A stretch of 64,000 nucleotides of DNA from Larimichthys crocea (GCF_000972845.2 NC_040025.1:20842017-20906016), one strand, 5' to 3'; shown: positions 42,261 through 54,850, counted from the first letter of the stretch. Numbers and translations: made by a program. Notes: generated by a model not told the origin, from the letters alone.

Positions 42261-42535
42261 GGTTAGAAAGCCACAAATAACTACCATCAATCATCAAGCA
42301 GTCAACATTTTCACATGTTAGGATGGCCTGTTATTGGCAGCAGCCTGGGATCTGTGTGTGCGTGTGTGTATGTTTGTATGTATAGGGTGTATTTCGTATG
42401 TGTATGTGTGTGTGTGTTTGCTCTGTCTTGCCCAGCCCGGACTTCTCTCCCTTTCTCACTGTCTTCGCCTCTCCTTAAACTGACGGCATAAACAACAACA
42501 GTTGAGAAATCACCCTCGTCAGCAGGAAGCTGGCA
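42261..42535. other. Gene-free spacer with TG tract
   Basis: Interrupted TG repeats at about 42355-42420; nothing else. Confidence 0.5.
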
Positions 42536-42539
42536 GGTG

Positions 42540-42715
42540 TGTTAACTCCCCCAGTACCAAATTAGGATGTGCAAGATTGCAGAAACGCCTCGGCTCTCAT
42601 ATCTCCCTTTTTAATCACAAACATTTACATGAGCGTGGATGGAAAACGCACATTAGGCTTTAGCCAAGGGTTTGCTTTGGACACCGGACAAGGCTTCAGA
42701 TCACACTCCAAAACG
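42540..42715. promoter_or_regulatory. Conserved non-coding element candidate
   Basis: Unique block with CAAATTAGG near 42558, TTTTTAATCAC near 42608 and CACATTAGG near 42649, and without simple repeats. Confidence 0.3.
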
Positions 42716-43216
42716 TAACTGGGATCTTTGCCCACTAGCCCGAGGGAAAAAGCCCAGGTCAGCCTTCATCTGGGGTGCCGTAACCTATTAATTTCTAAAA
42801 ATGTTATTGCCCAAAAAATAAGTAAATGTGTTGAAAGTGCATGTTAAATCATCCAAATCTGATCTCCTGGGATTGAAACAATGAAGATTTTAACTGGTTG
42901 GCTATGGAAACTTGAATAAAAAGCTTCTCTAATAATAAAAAAAAGTCTTAGTTTTATAATTTATTGCTTAGTTGGATCAAAAATATTGTTGAGTTGTTTG
43001 AGAAAGTCATTCCCCTGTGCTGCTTGGAGCAAATAAAATGATCCAGTTTTCTCATGTTTAAGAAAGTTTTGTCCTCACATAAAGAGAAATAATACCTTCC
43101 TTATGTTGCTGCACTTTGACTTGCAACCTTTTGATGTGAAACAGTGTGTGGGTCATTGTCAGAAATGCATTTTCTACACTATGTTGGTCATTGTGGCCCT
43201 GTGGATTATGGAAAAC

Positions 43217-43230
43217 AACACTAGGGGGTG
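43217..43230 (+). promoter_or_regulatory. CTCF-like motif
   Basis: ACACTAGGGGGTGC matches the CTCF core CCASYAGRKGGCRS except at two positions. It lies in otherwise plain desert DNA. Candidate only. Confidence 0.3.
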
Positions 43231-43746
43231 CTCAAGGTTTGTCCAGCCAACTGTTGAGGTTTCATATTGCTCACAGCTCCAGGTGTGTGTGTGCGTGTGT
43301 GTGTATAAGTGTGTTTGTGTGCATGCAGATGTGAAAGTGTTGTGCACTTGCTGTCCAGAGAGCGATCCAATTTGAAGCCAAGAGTCAGTCTTCCTTTTCT
43401 CCCATTACAATCACCCCACATCCTGCCACAAGACCTCTTTATCATTAACTCCCTGTCTCTGTGTTTTTGTCACTAAATGGTCAGAGGTTAAGTTTCTTAG
43501 TTACAAAGTATTGCGTGATAATGGAGTTAATAGATGAAGGTTTTTTAGGAGTTGGGTCCATCACTTCATATTTAGTTACTTAATGCCATCGAATATGAAC
43601 AAACCTGCTGAGTGGACATAAGTGAATGCACTAATTGGGTGTTTGAGAGATATCATTTTAGTCTTGCTTAGGCAGTTTCAGAATTAGCAAGATGCACTAA
43701 TTCTGTCTTTTATTCATGCACTTTTTGCCCTCTCTGCTTTTGTCCC

Positions 43747-43748
<2 letters not shown>

Positions 43749-43794
<46 letters not shown>
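43749..43794. repeat. (AC)n microsatellite, 46 bp
   Basis: Pure AC array. Confidence 0.97.
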
Positions 43795-43797
<3 letters not shown>

Positions 43798-45094
43798 GGA
43801 GGTTTGAGATGCTTCTTCTCAATTTCAACACAGTAAAAGCAGTGTGTTAAAAAAAAAAGACCTATTAACTCTCTGCTGGCCGTGTTGGTTTCATTACTAA
43901 GATTAGGTTACAGACAGTCATTCAATCATGCAGCTTTTAGCAGAAATGCACTGTGATTTAGTTCTCCTGATAGACGCACAACATTCACGTGGAAGTTCAT
44001 GTGCACATTCCTCCGCTGTGGCACACTGTTTAGACACACTGTTTCTTGTTGTGGAATTTTCCATCTTTGTGGCATCTGATGCACTCGCTTGTATTCACAT
44101 TGACACAGTACAAACCCTCTTGTTGACCTCCAGCTCCATTGTTGTGGGATTCACTTGCCTCCGGCTGAAAAAATATCATATTAAGATGATGGTAAATTAG
44201 ATACATATTTCTGAAAGAAAGAGCTACAAAACGACAACATATTGAAATCGGCGTCTGCTCTGTTGTGAGGTCTTGGTGAACTGCAGCTGCATGTTTGTCT
44301 GTGTGTTTGTGGCCAGACAGTGTGGCTGGAAGAAACAGCGCCCAGGGCACTATGGGGGAAAGGACAGTGGCATGGTATTGCGAGGCATTTCCACTCCTTC
44401 ACCACTTAGTATTTGTGTCACTCTTGCAAGTTTGTGGTACTTTGAGGAAAGAAAAAATTCCACTATATATTTAGCTAGTTTTTTTTTTGCCATGGAATAT
44501 TTGCCCTATATTATTAAAGACAAATTCCGCCATAAATTTTATTCCACTATAAATCAGGTCCTTTTTTTCCCCACATTTTTAGTTTTGTGAAGAAAAACTG
44601 GAAATAATCCCAGAACCAGAATCCTAAACTGTGTAAAATAAAACATCTTTATGTGTGTTTCCTATTGTGAGTTTTAGTTTTGTACTAATCCTTCACAATA
44701 GAAAATGAGAAGAAAACATGATCATGGAAGACTTCTTTTACAATACATAATGGTACAAATATTTCTACAATGCCCTGTATTTTTCACCTTTTCCTTGGAC
44801 TTGATAATTTCCTGCCTCTCATTGTCAATTGAGAAATTGTTTAATCATAGAACAAGTCATCCCCAGCCCTCCAGATGTGTGGCTGAGAGAGTGCGAGGAG
44901 AGACGACGCTGATGTTCAGGGTGCAGATGACAGAGACAAGTAATCCTAAACATGGATGTGTAGTAGAAATGCATGCATCTGTTCATTGTCAACCTGTAGG
45001 GATGTTGACTGATGATGCACCTGACTCCTCTTTTCCTCTCTCATCTTCTCTTCACTCCTCTCCTCTGCCTCCACAGTCACTTTCAGACTCCGAC

Positions 45095-45270
45095 AGACCC
45101 CCCCCACGCATCCACAGAACATGGGGGAAAATCACGGAAACACACAGCCAGATTATTCACCGCGCACCGTTATTGAATATGTGACTAACACACTGAGAAT
45201 CGCTCTGGGAAATCAGATTAAAAAATGAATTATTTATAAGGACATGGAATGCCGGTCCGATAGGGCGGAG
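45095..45270. promoter_or_regulatory. Conserved non-coding element candidate with MEF2-type site
   Basis: Unique block; TTATTTATAA at 45230-45239 fully fits the MEF2 consensus YTAWWWWTAR. ATTATTCACCGCGCACCG lies near 45152 and GCCGGTCCGATAGGGCGG near 45251. Confidence 0.33.
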
Positions 45271-45979
45271 AGAGTGGAAGAATACACCTACAATATACCC
45301 CAAACAACATTACAAGTTTGATCATGACACTTCCCACTGTAGTTTATCATTTTATAATGCTCACAAATGTTCCCCTTTATATTCTGATATTGAAATATGA
45401 CTCATGGTAAAAATTACATGGTAAAAGTGTTTTATTATTTTTGTTTAAATGATATTACCTATGTTTTTCCCCCACACAGACTAAAAGACATTTTGATATA
45501 TTTTCATATAGTCTGATATCAAATCAGTTAAACCACTTTTGTTGTTATTTCTGTGTAAACGCTCCCCGGTGCGTGAGTCACACTTGAATGAAATTGAAAT
45601 GCAATATATAAAATGTAGATTAAAAAATGGTACGTGGGTCAGAAAAACTCCATCTATCAGTTCTAATTTCATTCTAATTTTTTAAGTTCATTCTAATTTC
45701 AGATTTCATTTCATGCAATAAATCTCATTCATTTTCTGAAAGAACATGAGCGAGGTGTGTAATGAAAACACATTTTAAAAAGTATACTGAGATGATAAGA
45801 TATCGTAACAGTCTTGCTCCTGCTCTTCATTATAGTAATAGAAACGCAGTTCAAAAAAATGTAATGCATCACGAGCAATATTTATTATCTCTCAGCATCA
45901 ATACTGCACTGACATTTACTGTGTGTGTGTTCTCAAATACCTAGGCCAAGATGTGCATCATCAGTCTTGGTGCGTGTGC

Positions 45980-46015
<36 letters not shown>

Positions 46016-47730
46016 TTTTACATGCACACATGACATCCTTCAAACTGCACATCTCCCTCTCTTTCTTTTAAATATTTTACATGAATTCTTCTCATTTTTA
46101 ATTGATGTAAAGGTCTGGCCTTTTTGGTTTCTCTCTCTTACAACTTACATTTTCTTATCCAACTGTCTGCTGGTTGATTCTGCTTAGTTAGTCAAGTGTC
46201 ACTCACCTGTATCACCACGTAGTGTGTGCGGATGAGCAGTTGCATCGTCAACTTCACCAGGACTGCAGCTTTGTCACCCTCTTCCATTGCGTCTTTCCCC
46301 GATCGTTTTTTGGCTTCTGTGCAGATGTAGATTCCCTTTTATTGGTTGGTCTTTCTGTCTCAGTCTCTCTGTCGCTCTCTTTCTGTTCTTTGACAAGCAG
46401 CCAATGTGCTGACACGGGGAAGCGTTTAGGCGTACGGAGATGTGCCAGAGTAGTCCCTGCCTAAGTGATCACTCTTTTATCTGATCCTTTGCTCTAACGC
46501 TACGGTCAGATATTTTTCCATTCATTTGCCCCTCTTTTTACTTTCCTCTCTCTCTGTCGTTTGATATCCTCCCCCCTCCTTTTCACTCTGTTGCACAGTT
46601 TTTTTGTCCACCTCAAATTCATACATTTCCACACACACACACACACACAAACAGTCCTGGCCTCCAGTGACAGGTGTGGCGCTTGAGTCACGCTGGCCCG
46701 TCGCAGGTGAATGTGGTAGAAGGAGGTTATGTCAACACCTCTAGCCCCTTTGACACCCCCTCTCCCCTCTCTCTCATGGGCCAAACCACACATTTGAAAG
46801 CCCCCAGGGGAATGCCGGGGAGTTTCCACTATGAACACACACAGAGGTGAGGTATAGAAATAATTCACATCTGGAAATAACCCTCTCCTCTTTGTCTTCA
46901 CCAGTTCTCCTGTGCTTCCCCTGTGCCTTTTTCCGGCTTTCTCAAAGGGTTATTTTAGGTGCAGTTTCACATTTACAAGTCCATGAACCAGATATGTGGT
47001 CAGATGGACATCAGTGTCTGGAACTTGTGGGAACTTAAAAGGCCACTCCACTGTTCTTGAAATTAGAAAACAAAGAATTCAAACAGTTTTTTTTAAGTCA
47101 TCACTTCGTTTAGTTTTTCAGTAAATGCTTTGGCCGTACAGTAAATGATTTCCTTAATTCAAACCTTATTGATTCTTTTCCACCGAGCTGCGCGCTCGTG
47201 CATCATTGATGTGTTATTACTTTGAACCGGTGGACAAGCCGGATGCAGTTGGTTTTAAGTGAAACTGACTTGTGAGAGCATGTTTGCCTTGTGGACTTTT
47301 TCCCCACAGGGGGCATCAGGAGCACGCTGCAGCCTACTCGGATACAACTTACATCAGAGCTCAGGGCTCATATTCAGCCGTGCTCTCCATAACCATAGGT
47401 GTGTGATGGGAGTGGGGGCAAAGATGGGGAGGATGAAGGAGTAGTCGCATCAGCAGAAAGTTGTTTTTCTGTGGCCTGGAGATTCTATTTAAAGTGGGGT
47501 GGGAGGGGGTACAGAGGGGAAACAGAGGGGCAGACTTGGAGTGGTCCACAGCCTGGAGAAACAGGGGCAGGATGAAGGAGGGAGTATGGGTGGTGGGAGG
47601 ATAGGGTGCGCCGATTCTCTCTGTTTTTAGTTTTGATTGAGGTTGTGTGTGTGTGTTTGTGTGCATTTGAAGAGGATCCATGAGGGTACCTTGCTGCGTG
47701 GGCGCGATTGTGTGCAAGTATGCCCAATGC

Positions 47731-47731
<1 letters not shown>
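45271..47731. other. Gene-free stretch with many TG/CA tracts
   Basis: TG tract at about 45984-46013 and a CA tract near 46632-46648. A GC-balanced block at about 46670-46850 may be regulatory. No gene recognised. Confidence 0.4.

Positions 47732-47773
<42 letters not shown>
47732..47773. repeat. (TG)n microsatellite, 42 bp
   Basis: Pure TG array. A shorter CA array follows at about 48067-48091. Confidence 0.97.
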
Positions 47774-47774
<1 letters not shown>

Positions 47775-49560
47775 CTGAGGTATTAATCTTCTTTGTCAGT
47801 GGAGCCCAGATGCAGGGCCCTTCCAGCAGCACAAGCCCGGACTCAGCAGTCTGGGTTGGGCTCTGGGAAGCAGACATGGGGTGTAAGTGGGGGTTTTTGG
47901 GGGGTGGATGCCGCTGGTCGTGCTACTAGAGTGGGGCGCTCTGACGGAGAGGGCAAGGGGGACAACACACAGCAGATTAGCTAATGATATTAGCCAGAGA
48001 AGACCCTCAGGTAAAACCCAGTGGTCGCAATTAGTGGAGTTTCTCCGAGGTTGCCCTGTGGCCCCTACACACACACACACACACACACACATGGATGTAT
48101 ACCCACTTCTGCTTGTATATGACACACACAAACACCAGCAACCACCTGCACTAAGTACTGATGCAAGTCCTGCTCCACATTAAATTATAACCCCTGTCCC
48201 ATCTCTCACCTCCTGTGCTGCCTCCCCAATCTACCCTTTACTCCTGCTCCTTCTTCTCCCCATTAACACCGCTCATGAGCCTCCTTCGCTGTTTGCCCAC
48301 TGTGAGGACAGACGAACTAACATGTTTGCTCTGCAGGAAACGCACACACACAATCACTCAACGGGAGCGAAACTGGAGTGCAAGAGAGCCGACAGACTCT
48401 ATTCAAGAGTATGCTGATACGCACAAGTGCTCGAACAAACACACACACTACACACACACCAAAGGGGGTAGCAGAGATTGACATAACAAGCTGATAAACC
48501 TCTTTCTCCAGGTAAGTTGCCAGGGCAGCACTGAGAGGAAAGATGTTGGTATCTGTTGGTGATGAAAGATATTAATGTATTAACAAAACAGAGTTGATTT
48601 CAAGCATATTTAGTAATGATGATGCTGAGCAGAGCACATACTGATGCCACCGCTCGTAATCAATCATGAATCCATCGGAAAAGCAACTGACTCGACTGAT
48701 TCATCCTAATCCAGTTTTTAAGTAATAAATAATGTTGAAAATGGACATTTTTGTCACAGCACGCACAAAATATCGCACATTTTGCCTCGAAGTATGTAGC
48801 GACTGTTAATGTATTTAGTGCTAAAATGATTAATCGATTGACAGTTTAGATAAATTGAATAATTAAATTAAAATAATGAAAAGCAATTTAAAAGAATCTC
48901 AATGGGGTTTTTTGGGAAATTAAACAAATTAAACAAATTATTATGAAAATAATAGTTGGAGTCTTTAATGCACTTCATGTGCCAAAATGATTTTGCACCC
49001 TCGTATTTGTTATCTGTGAATGTCACCGAGAGTGTAAACACACGCTCTTATATCATCAGCGCTTTCTTCAGGTTTTTTCTGAACATTTACTTTACGACTA
49101 TTGTTATGTGTCATGTTTTTTTTTTCTTCTCCTCGGATCCTTTCTGGCAGTTTATGGTATCTGAAATAAATCTTCCACAAAAGTTGACAAACACACTGTT
49201 CGTGAGCTACACCTCCTGTGTGAAGTTGTGATCGCCACTTAGAATTACGTACACAACCTGGCTTTCCTGTGACAAGCTGATGAATTACAAGAGCTTTCAA
49301 AAACATCTCTTTTGCTCTTACTCGCTCCTGTCTCCCTGCTTCCAAGAAGTCTCCCTTTGTTGTCCTCTGTCTATTATTCTTTCACTTGTTTGTCCGTCTC
49401 CTTTTTTTCATTTGTCTTTTCTGTCTTTTCACACGCCCTACCATGGGGTAAAATTATGTCATTGGAATAATGAAGGAGGTTAAATGGCCGATCTTTACAG
49501 TGGTTGTATGTGTGTGTGTGAAAGAGAGAGAGACACACTTTAAATAGTCTCCCTTGGCTT
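47774..49560. other. Gene-free stretch
   Basis: G-rich then CA-rich and AT-rich DNA. Frames at 47796-48131 and 47485-47877 are repeat-driven. Confidence 0.45.
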
Positions 49561-49574
49561 GTCACTCTGTCTGG

Positions 49575-49895
49575 TTTTTTATATGGCCTTCCTTATTATA
49601 ATGCTACTTATCTTATCCAAAAGGCCATCAGGCCGGACTATTAATTTAGGTACTGTATCCCTGGAAATGATGGTTTCCCTCCTCTCGCTGCTGTCCCTCC
49701 CTCACTCCCTCCATCTGCAGGAGATTAAACCGAGACCAGCTCTACTTTTCTCTCTCCTTCTGTCCATCATAGTGAAAAATTACCTTTTAGTCTTCTTCCT
49801 TAATCGCACTGGCCGCAGAGCAATCAGACAGGAAATAATGGCTTGGCGTCTGGCTGTGCAGGCTCTCCACTACAATGCCTCAAGACTGTATTGAG
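49575..49895. promoter_or_regulatory. Conserved non-coding element candidate with paired GATA sites
   Basis: CTTATCT at 49607-49613 (consensus GATA site, minus strand) overlaps CTTATCC at 49612-49618. GGACTATTAATTTAGG lies near 49635 and GAAATAATGGC near 49832. The 49740-49890 half is unique and includes TTAATCGCACTGGCCGC near 49800. A 111-aa hydrophobic frame spans the block but is not recognised as a protein. Confidence 0.38.
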
Positions 49896-50339
49896 GTGAA
49901 AATGGGGAAGCCTCACATTAATGATTCCTTGTAAGTGTCATCTTTCTAGAAATACAGATAGTGTAAAACTATCACGGTGTCAAATCTTTGTGGAAATACA
50001 TTTATAAATGTTCAGCTGCTTCACAAGGACGCCCTCTCAAGTCAATTTTCTCTTGCTCTTGCACTCCAGTTCCCCGGCCTGCCTTCCTCATTCGTCATTT
50101 ATTCTCTTCTCCGTGAGCTTTTGTAAAAAGTTTATCCCAGTTAAAAACAAGATTAAATTCTAAGAGTGACTCTGAAAGCAAAACTAAAAGCCGCATTTAT
50201 TTTCCCAGCGTGTTTTGATCCCCGTGAAAATGTATCAAACTACACACAAACTTCTCGGCATCTTCCTCCTTCTTCACAAACCCACCGCTTTCCTCCATCT
50301 CTCAATCTCCTCTACTTTTCCACTCCTCACTCTGTTCTC
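49896..50339. other. Gene-free spacer
   Basis: AT-rich, pyrimidine-biased DNA. It contains the start of the 50215-50826 open frame discussed under findings. Confidence 0.4.
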
Positions 50340-50535
50340 TTGCAGTTTGATTCGGTGTAAATTAATTGCTCCTCATATGGGAGACGGCACACGATTAGTC
50401 TCAATCCTGATAATGGTGTGTGGCTTGGCCGCGGGGAATACACTGCCAATTTGCTCACAGCGCATCTGCCAAATGATTGGTGTTTACACGCCACATCCCC
50501 TGAGGAGTGTTTGTCACAGCGCCACTTCTTACATC
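50340..50535. promoter_or_regulatory. Conserved non-coding element candidate with FOX and E-box sites
   Basis: TAAATTAATTG from about 50358, CATATG E-box at 50374-50379, ATGATTGG near 50473 and forkhead-type TGTTTAC at 50481-50487. Even composition and no repeats. Confidence 0.38.
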
Positions 50536-52506
50536 TCAATAACACACAGAATCCCAAGGCGGACGTCACCAAACATGCACAGAAACACACATGTAATGGG
50601 CATTGATAAAAAAAAGTCTCAACATATGACATGCGAGACAGCACTGATTGAGCATTTGGAGTACCGATTTAGGCAACCGGCTTCATGCATATGTTTTTTT
50701 AATGTTCTTAATTTTTACATGATCACATATTTCCCCCCTTTCCCAAACAGTTTACCTCCTCCCACTGCACCCCCACCTGCCTTCTCCCCTCAACCCCTCC
50801 CACCTTCCTTCATCTTTCCTCCCTAACACAGTGCTCCTTCTCTGCTGTCCCATTAATCACCCCTCTCTAATTAACAGGCCCACTGTTCCCAATCTTCCCA
50901 CTGCTCCCACTCCACACCTGGCCCAGCCCTGCTGCCCAGCAGGCATACAGCGCACGCCAACACACACACGCAAATATGCACACAGCACACACTTGGAGCG
51001 CAGCTGGCAACACTGACCACCGCAGAATTACGCTTGGAGGGGCAAAATTATAAGAATGGAATACTATGAGTATAGTATTTTTTTAAAAGTTTGGTTTTTA
51101 ACATTGTGTTAAAGTGTGTGGGAGGGTGAACTGGGCAACAATGTGAAAAGTTGGTGTTAGTTGGCAGGACTGCTTCCCTGTCCTCTACTCATCCTCTTAC
51201 ATCCATTCATCACCTCATCAACCCTATCTCCCCTGTAATAACTCATGCATTCAACCCTTTCCTCACCCACTGCTTACTCCCCCTTCACAGTTTTCATTTT
51301 TACAACCGTCCTCACCCATCTCTCTCTTTGACTCACATCCCATCTCCTCCTTCCTTTCCCACCTTCTCCCTGTCCTCCCCCTGTTAGCCAGGGTGGCCCG
51401 GCAATGCAGTAATGCCATCTGCCAGCGCAGCATGCCCACAGCCTCGTGTCCACACACACACACACACACATTCGCCCACAGACGCGCACAAACACACGCA
51501 CAGTTTGGCAAGGACACCTTCCAGCGCAGGATATACCGATATCCACGCTTCCGCCACCAGATCACCATAGACCCACGCATTGTGTAACGTGTGCACACAC
51601 GCTCGCACAAGCCCTGATGAGTCACACGCTTCATCTGTCTCCCAACAGGGGGAGCCGGGGAGCATCTGCCGGAGCCGAGACTGGAGTCGGAGATGAGTGG
51701 CTCCTCTTACAGTAAGCGAATCATTACAGCAGTCACATACTGCCTAATCATAGACAAACACAGGAAAGATGACCACATGGGTGTGTGTTCCACACTGACT
51801 ACAAATGAAGTAAAATAAGAGAAAGCAAACCAGCAATTACATGCAAATGCACATTTTTGAGGCGGCGATCTCTGCTTTTTTTGCGGCCTGTTGAAAACAT
51901 TGCAATACCATAGGCTGTAAAATTGTTTCAGATGTTTGCACTGCAATAACTTTGGTGGCTAAAGGGCTGAGATCTATTGATACAGAAACACGAGAGCCGG
52001 AACAACAAAGTTATATCTTTGGTATGTGTCGTACAGAAAGTGTGGATAGATGCAGAGAAGTTTCCCCAAGCAAACAGTGGAACAGCTGGGACACAGTGCA
52101 TTAAACATCAGTCCATTAAGTCCTGCTAGAAAAAAAAAAAAAAAAAAAAAAAAAGAAGCTTTCGTGTGCACGTTTTTTTTTTCTTTTCTTTTCCATTCGC
52201 GTGTGTGTGTGTGCTCACAATTAAAAACGAGGAAGATATATCATGTCCTAGAATGACAGTAAAAAGTATGGGGCAACAAAAAGACACCGAGGGAAGTAAT
52301 GTAACATGTTTCCCCATTGGTTATTTATATAATTCATTAATTTATTTAAATCCTCTCGCTCCTGTTGACATTGAACAAGACAGAAACAGAATTGATGGGA
52401 AATGCAGCAATTAGCAAATGAGCTCTAGGATGTGTTGCTGTTCGAGCTGTGTTTGCTGCTGCATCGGGGTGCTGGGGGTGACAGTATGAGTGTGTGTACG
52501 GGGGTG

Positions 52507-52542
<36 letters not shown>

Positions 52543-52560
52543 CGTGGTGCGCTGCCAGGT
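50536..52560. other. Gene-free stretch, pyrimidine- and CA-rich
   Basis: C/T-rich low complexity (50720-50960, 51170-51390), a CA tract (about 51452-51471), an A run at 52130-52154 and a TG tract near 52508-52540. No gene recognised. Confidence 0.45.
52130..52154. repeat. A25 homopolymer
   Basis: An uninterrupted A run; no retroelement body is recognisable next to it. Confidence 0.9.
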
Positions 52561-52700
52561 GCGAGTGGGGGTCTGTGGCAGTATATTTATTAGCGGCTGT
52601 CAGGGAGGTGACACTTTGATGAATGGTGCAGAGTAATCAGGGCTGGGCTGTGACAGGCTGCACTCACAGCCTTCTACCTGCCAAACAGCCCAATCACACA
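52560..52700. promoter_or_regulatory. Unique regulatory-like block between TG and CA repeats
   Basis: Contains TATTTATTAGCGGC near 52584 and GAGTAATCAGGG near 52631, sandwiched between a TG tract and a CA tract. Weak candidate. Confidence 0.25.
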
Positions 52701-53100
52701 CACTCATACACACACACACACACACACACACACGTGCATGCACGCATGTACGTAGACACATAAACATGCATGTTCACATACGCACACAAATGCTACTGTA
52801 TATGCACATGTACAAACACAAACCTCTTGTAAATATCCCCTCGCTACCAGATGAACTACGTCATCAGACTCCCCTCATCCTCTCCTCCTTCAGCCTCTCT
52901 TCCTCATATCAAAGTCCTTTTCTCCCACATCCTTGTCTCCTCTTGCCTTGGCATTGTGATTTTCAAAACCTTTATTGACATAAATAGTGGAACACGTTTT
53001 TCTCTTTTTCTGGAGACACACTAAAAAGGATAAATTGGGTCGAGTGAGTTTGAGAGGAAAAGACAAAGAGATAGAGAGATTTGGGGTGAAAATTTGCAGA
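52701..53100. other. Gene-free spacer with CA tract
   Basis: CA array at about 52709-52732, then pyrimidine-rich unique DNA. No gene. Confidence 0.45.
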
Positions 53101-53129
53101 GCTTTGTTGTTTTTTAATTGCTGGTGAGA

Positions 53130-53330
53130 GACAAGGTAGCCTTAATTAGTCCTCGTCTCTCTCCTGTTGTTCTGCAGGGTCATAATTCTGTGACTTTTGA
53201 CTAATTAGTCAACTGCTGCCGACTAACTCATTCTTTCCCCATAGGATCAGAATAACGCTTGGTCTGGTGAGGCGGAGAATTAAGGCAGTTTGGTAAATAA
53301 TTACACAACTTTTCCATTTTTGTGTAACAG
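53130..53330. promoter_or_regulatory. Conserved non-coding element candidate with homeodomain palindrome
   Basis: AATTAGTC occurs twice, at 53144-53151 and 53203-53210. The second copy is the core of a perfect 16-bp palindrome, TTGACTAATTAGTCAA, at 53197-53212. More A/T homeodomain-like words follow near 53278-53305. Unique DNA throughout. Confidence 0.42.
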
Positions 53331-54559
53331 TGGCTCGACTCTATCTTTTTTCTCTCTCTCTCTGTCTGTCACCCATTCAATTCTATCTGTATTTCCATGT
53401 AGATAATGTCAATTTAAAAATGTCCAAACAACTGAAAAATCAAGCAACTGTTACACGCTGTCCTCTGAAAGAAACCGCAGCAAATATTGTATTACAACTC
53501 AAACACAAAATGGAAATCATTACTTCTCAGCGAGCTTCTAATGCCTCCAAACCAGCAAGTAATGGGAGGTTGTAATCAAATAATTTCACTGAGGTTTGGG
53601 TTTCCAAACAGTTTTCCACTGATTCTATCGACAGACCACAGTCTGGCCCTTAAGAAAGGAGACAGGAGGAGGGGGGCCAAGCAGAAGAGAAGAGAGGAAG
53701 GGAGGGAAACTTAGGGGGGAAAGAAAATGACTATAGGAGAAACTTGGACAACAGAAAAGAAAGGAAGAGAGAGGATATGATAAAAGAATAGAGTGGTGAG
53801 GTGTGTGGGGTTTTTTTCCCCCACAGGGAGTCTTGGCCAAGGCGCTGCATGTGGGACCTGCTCACACTCACTCACTTTATGATAGCCTGTCTGAGTACCT
53901 TCTGTAAAACCTCAGAGAAAGCATGAGCCTGGCTTGATAGCACCATCCCTCCCCTCCATCTGCCAAGTATTCCTCTTTTCCTCTCACTGCAGAAAAAAAA
54001 AAGTCCTCTTTCCCAGATCATTTTTTAAGTCCCTAAAATCGCATTTTGCCAGTGCCAATGGGGTGAGATAATTTCCTGAGTCCACTTTTCTAGAATCAAG
54101 TGTAATTTTCTTAATACTACAGTGATCAGTTTAGTTCTGTCTGGTTTCAGTTTATTTACACTAATGTATACGAAACAAAAAATATCCTAAAACGTGGGCT
54201 ACAAGTGTTATTATTGCAACCCATTAACAGATTTGAGAAAATTACTAAATGAGACTAAATGACATGTTAGGACTGACGTTTTCGGCTGCGGTTTCAGGCT
54301 TATTGCTGCACAGTTTTCCCGTTTTTTGAGGAAATGTCCAGCTGATGTGAGAGGTGCATACAGATATTGTTAAAAGAAGAGATCTGAAACAAACACAGTT
54401 CAAATGTTTTAGGCTTATTATGATTTCCACTGTTACAGATCATCAACCGCAGCTGGAATGAATTGATACACAAATAAACATGAAAGAAAATAAATGAGCA
54501 TCTTAATGAATGATTGAACTGGAAGAAGGTTTTTTTCTCTCCCTCCTCTCTTCTTCTTC
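53331..54559. other. Gene-free stretch
   Basis: It includes TC-rich DNA near 53346-53366 and a purine-rich stretch at 53655-53790. A small unique block with GCTTCTAATGCC lies near 53534. No gene. Confidence 0.45.
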
Positions 54560-54850
54560 CTCAGAGGAGGATTCCCTGCCAGGTTGAGTGAACATTGATG
54601 GAGTAACACTTATTCTCTCCGTCACACCAATGGAAATCAATTGGGCGGTAATTGCAGTATTTGACCCCTCTCCTGTCTCCACCACATCCCATCTCCTCTC
54701 TGTCCATACATTCTCCACACTCTGACCATAAAGATGAGCCAGAGACAGTCAATTCATTTTATACACCGGGCATTTTCCCCTTAAACTTAACAAGACTCCA
54801 GTGATATATTTCATCAGTCCTGATAAAATCCAGGGAGGCGGACAAAAGAC
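54560..54850. promoter_or_regulatory. Conserved non-coding element candidate with inverted CCAAT pair
   Basis: CCAAT at 54627-54631 faces ATTGG at 54640-54644. GGCGGTAATTGC lies near 54645, and TGATATATTTCATCAGTCC near 54802. Even composition; no frame of note. Confidence 0.32.

Larger units (their letters stand above)
42720..45070. other. Gene-free stretch
   Basis: AT-rich DNA with the (CA)n array at 43749-43794 and a CTCF-like motif at 43217-43230. The 159-aa frame 44705-45184 has no family signature and runs into a regulatory-looking block. Confidence 0.45.

Noticed and set aside
44705..45184. 159-codon + strand open frame
   Set aside because: No family resemblance, no ribosomal or splice context, and the later half is C/T-rich low complexity running into a non-coding block.
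49559..49894. 111-codon hydrophobic open frame
   Set aside because: It looks membrane-like, but the composition is pyrimidine-driven and the sequence reads better as a regulatory block with GATA and homeodomain motifs.
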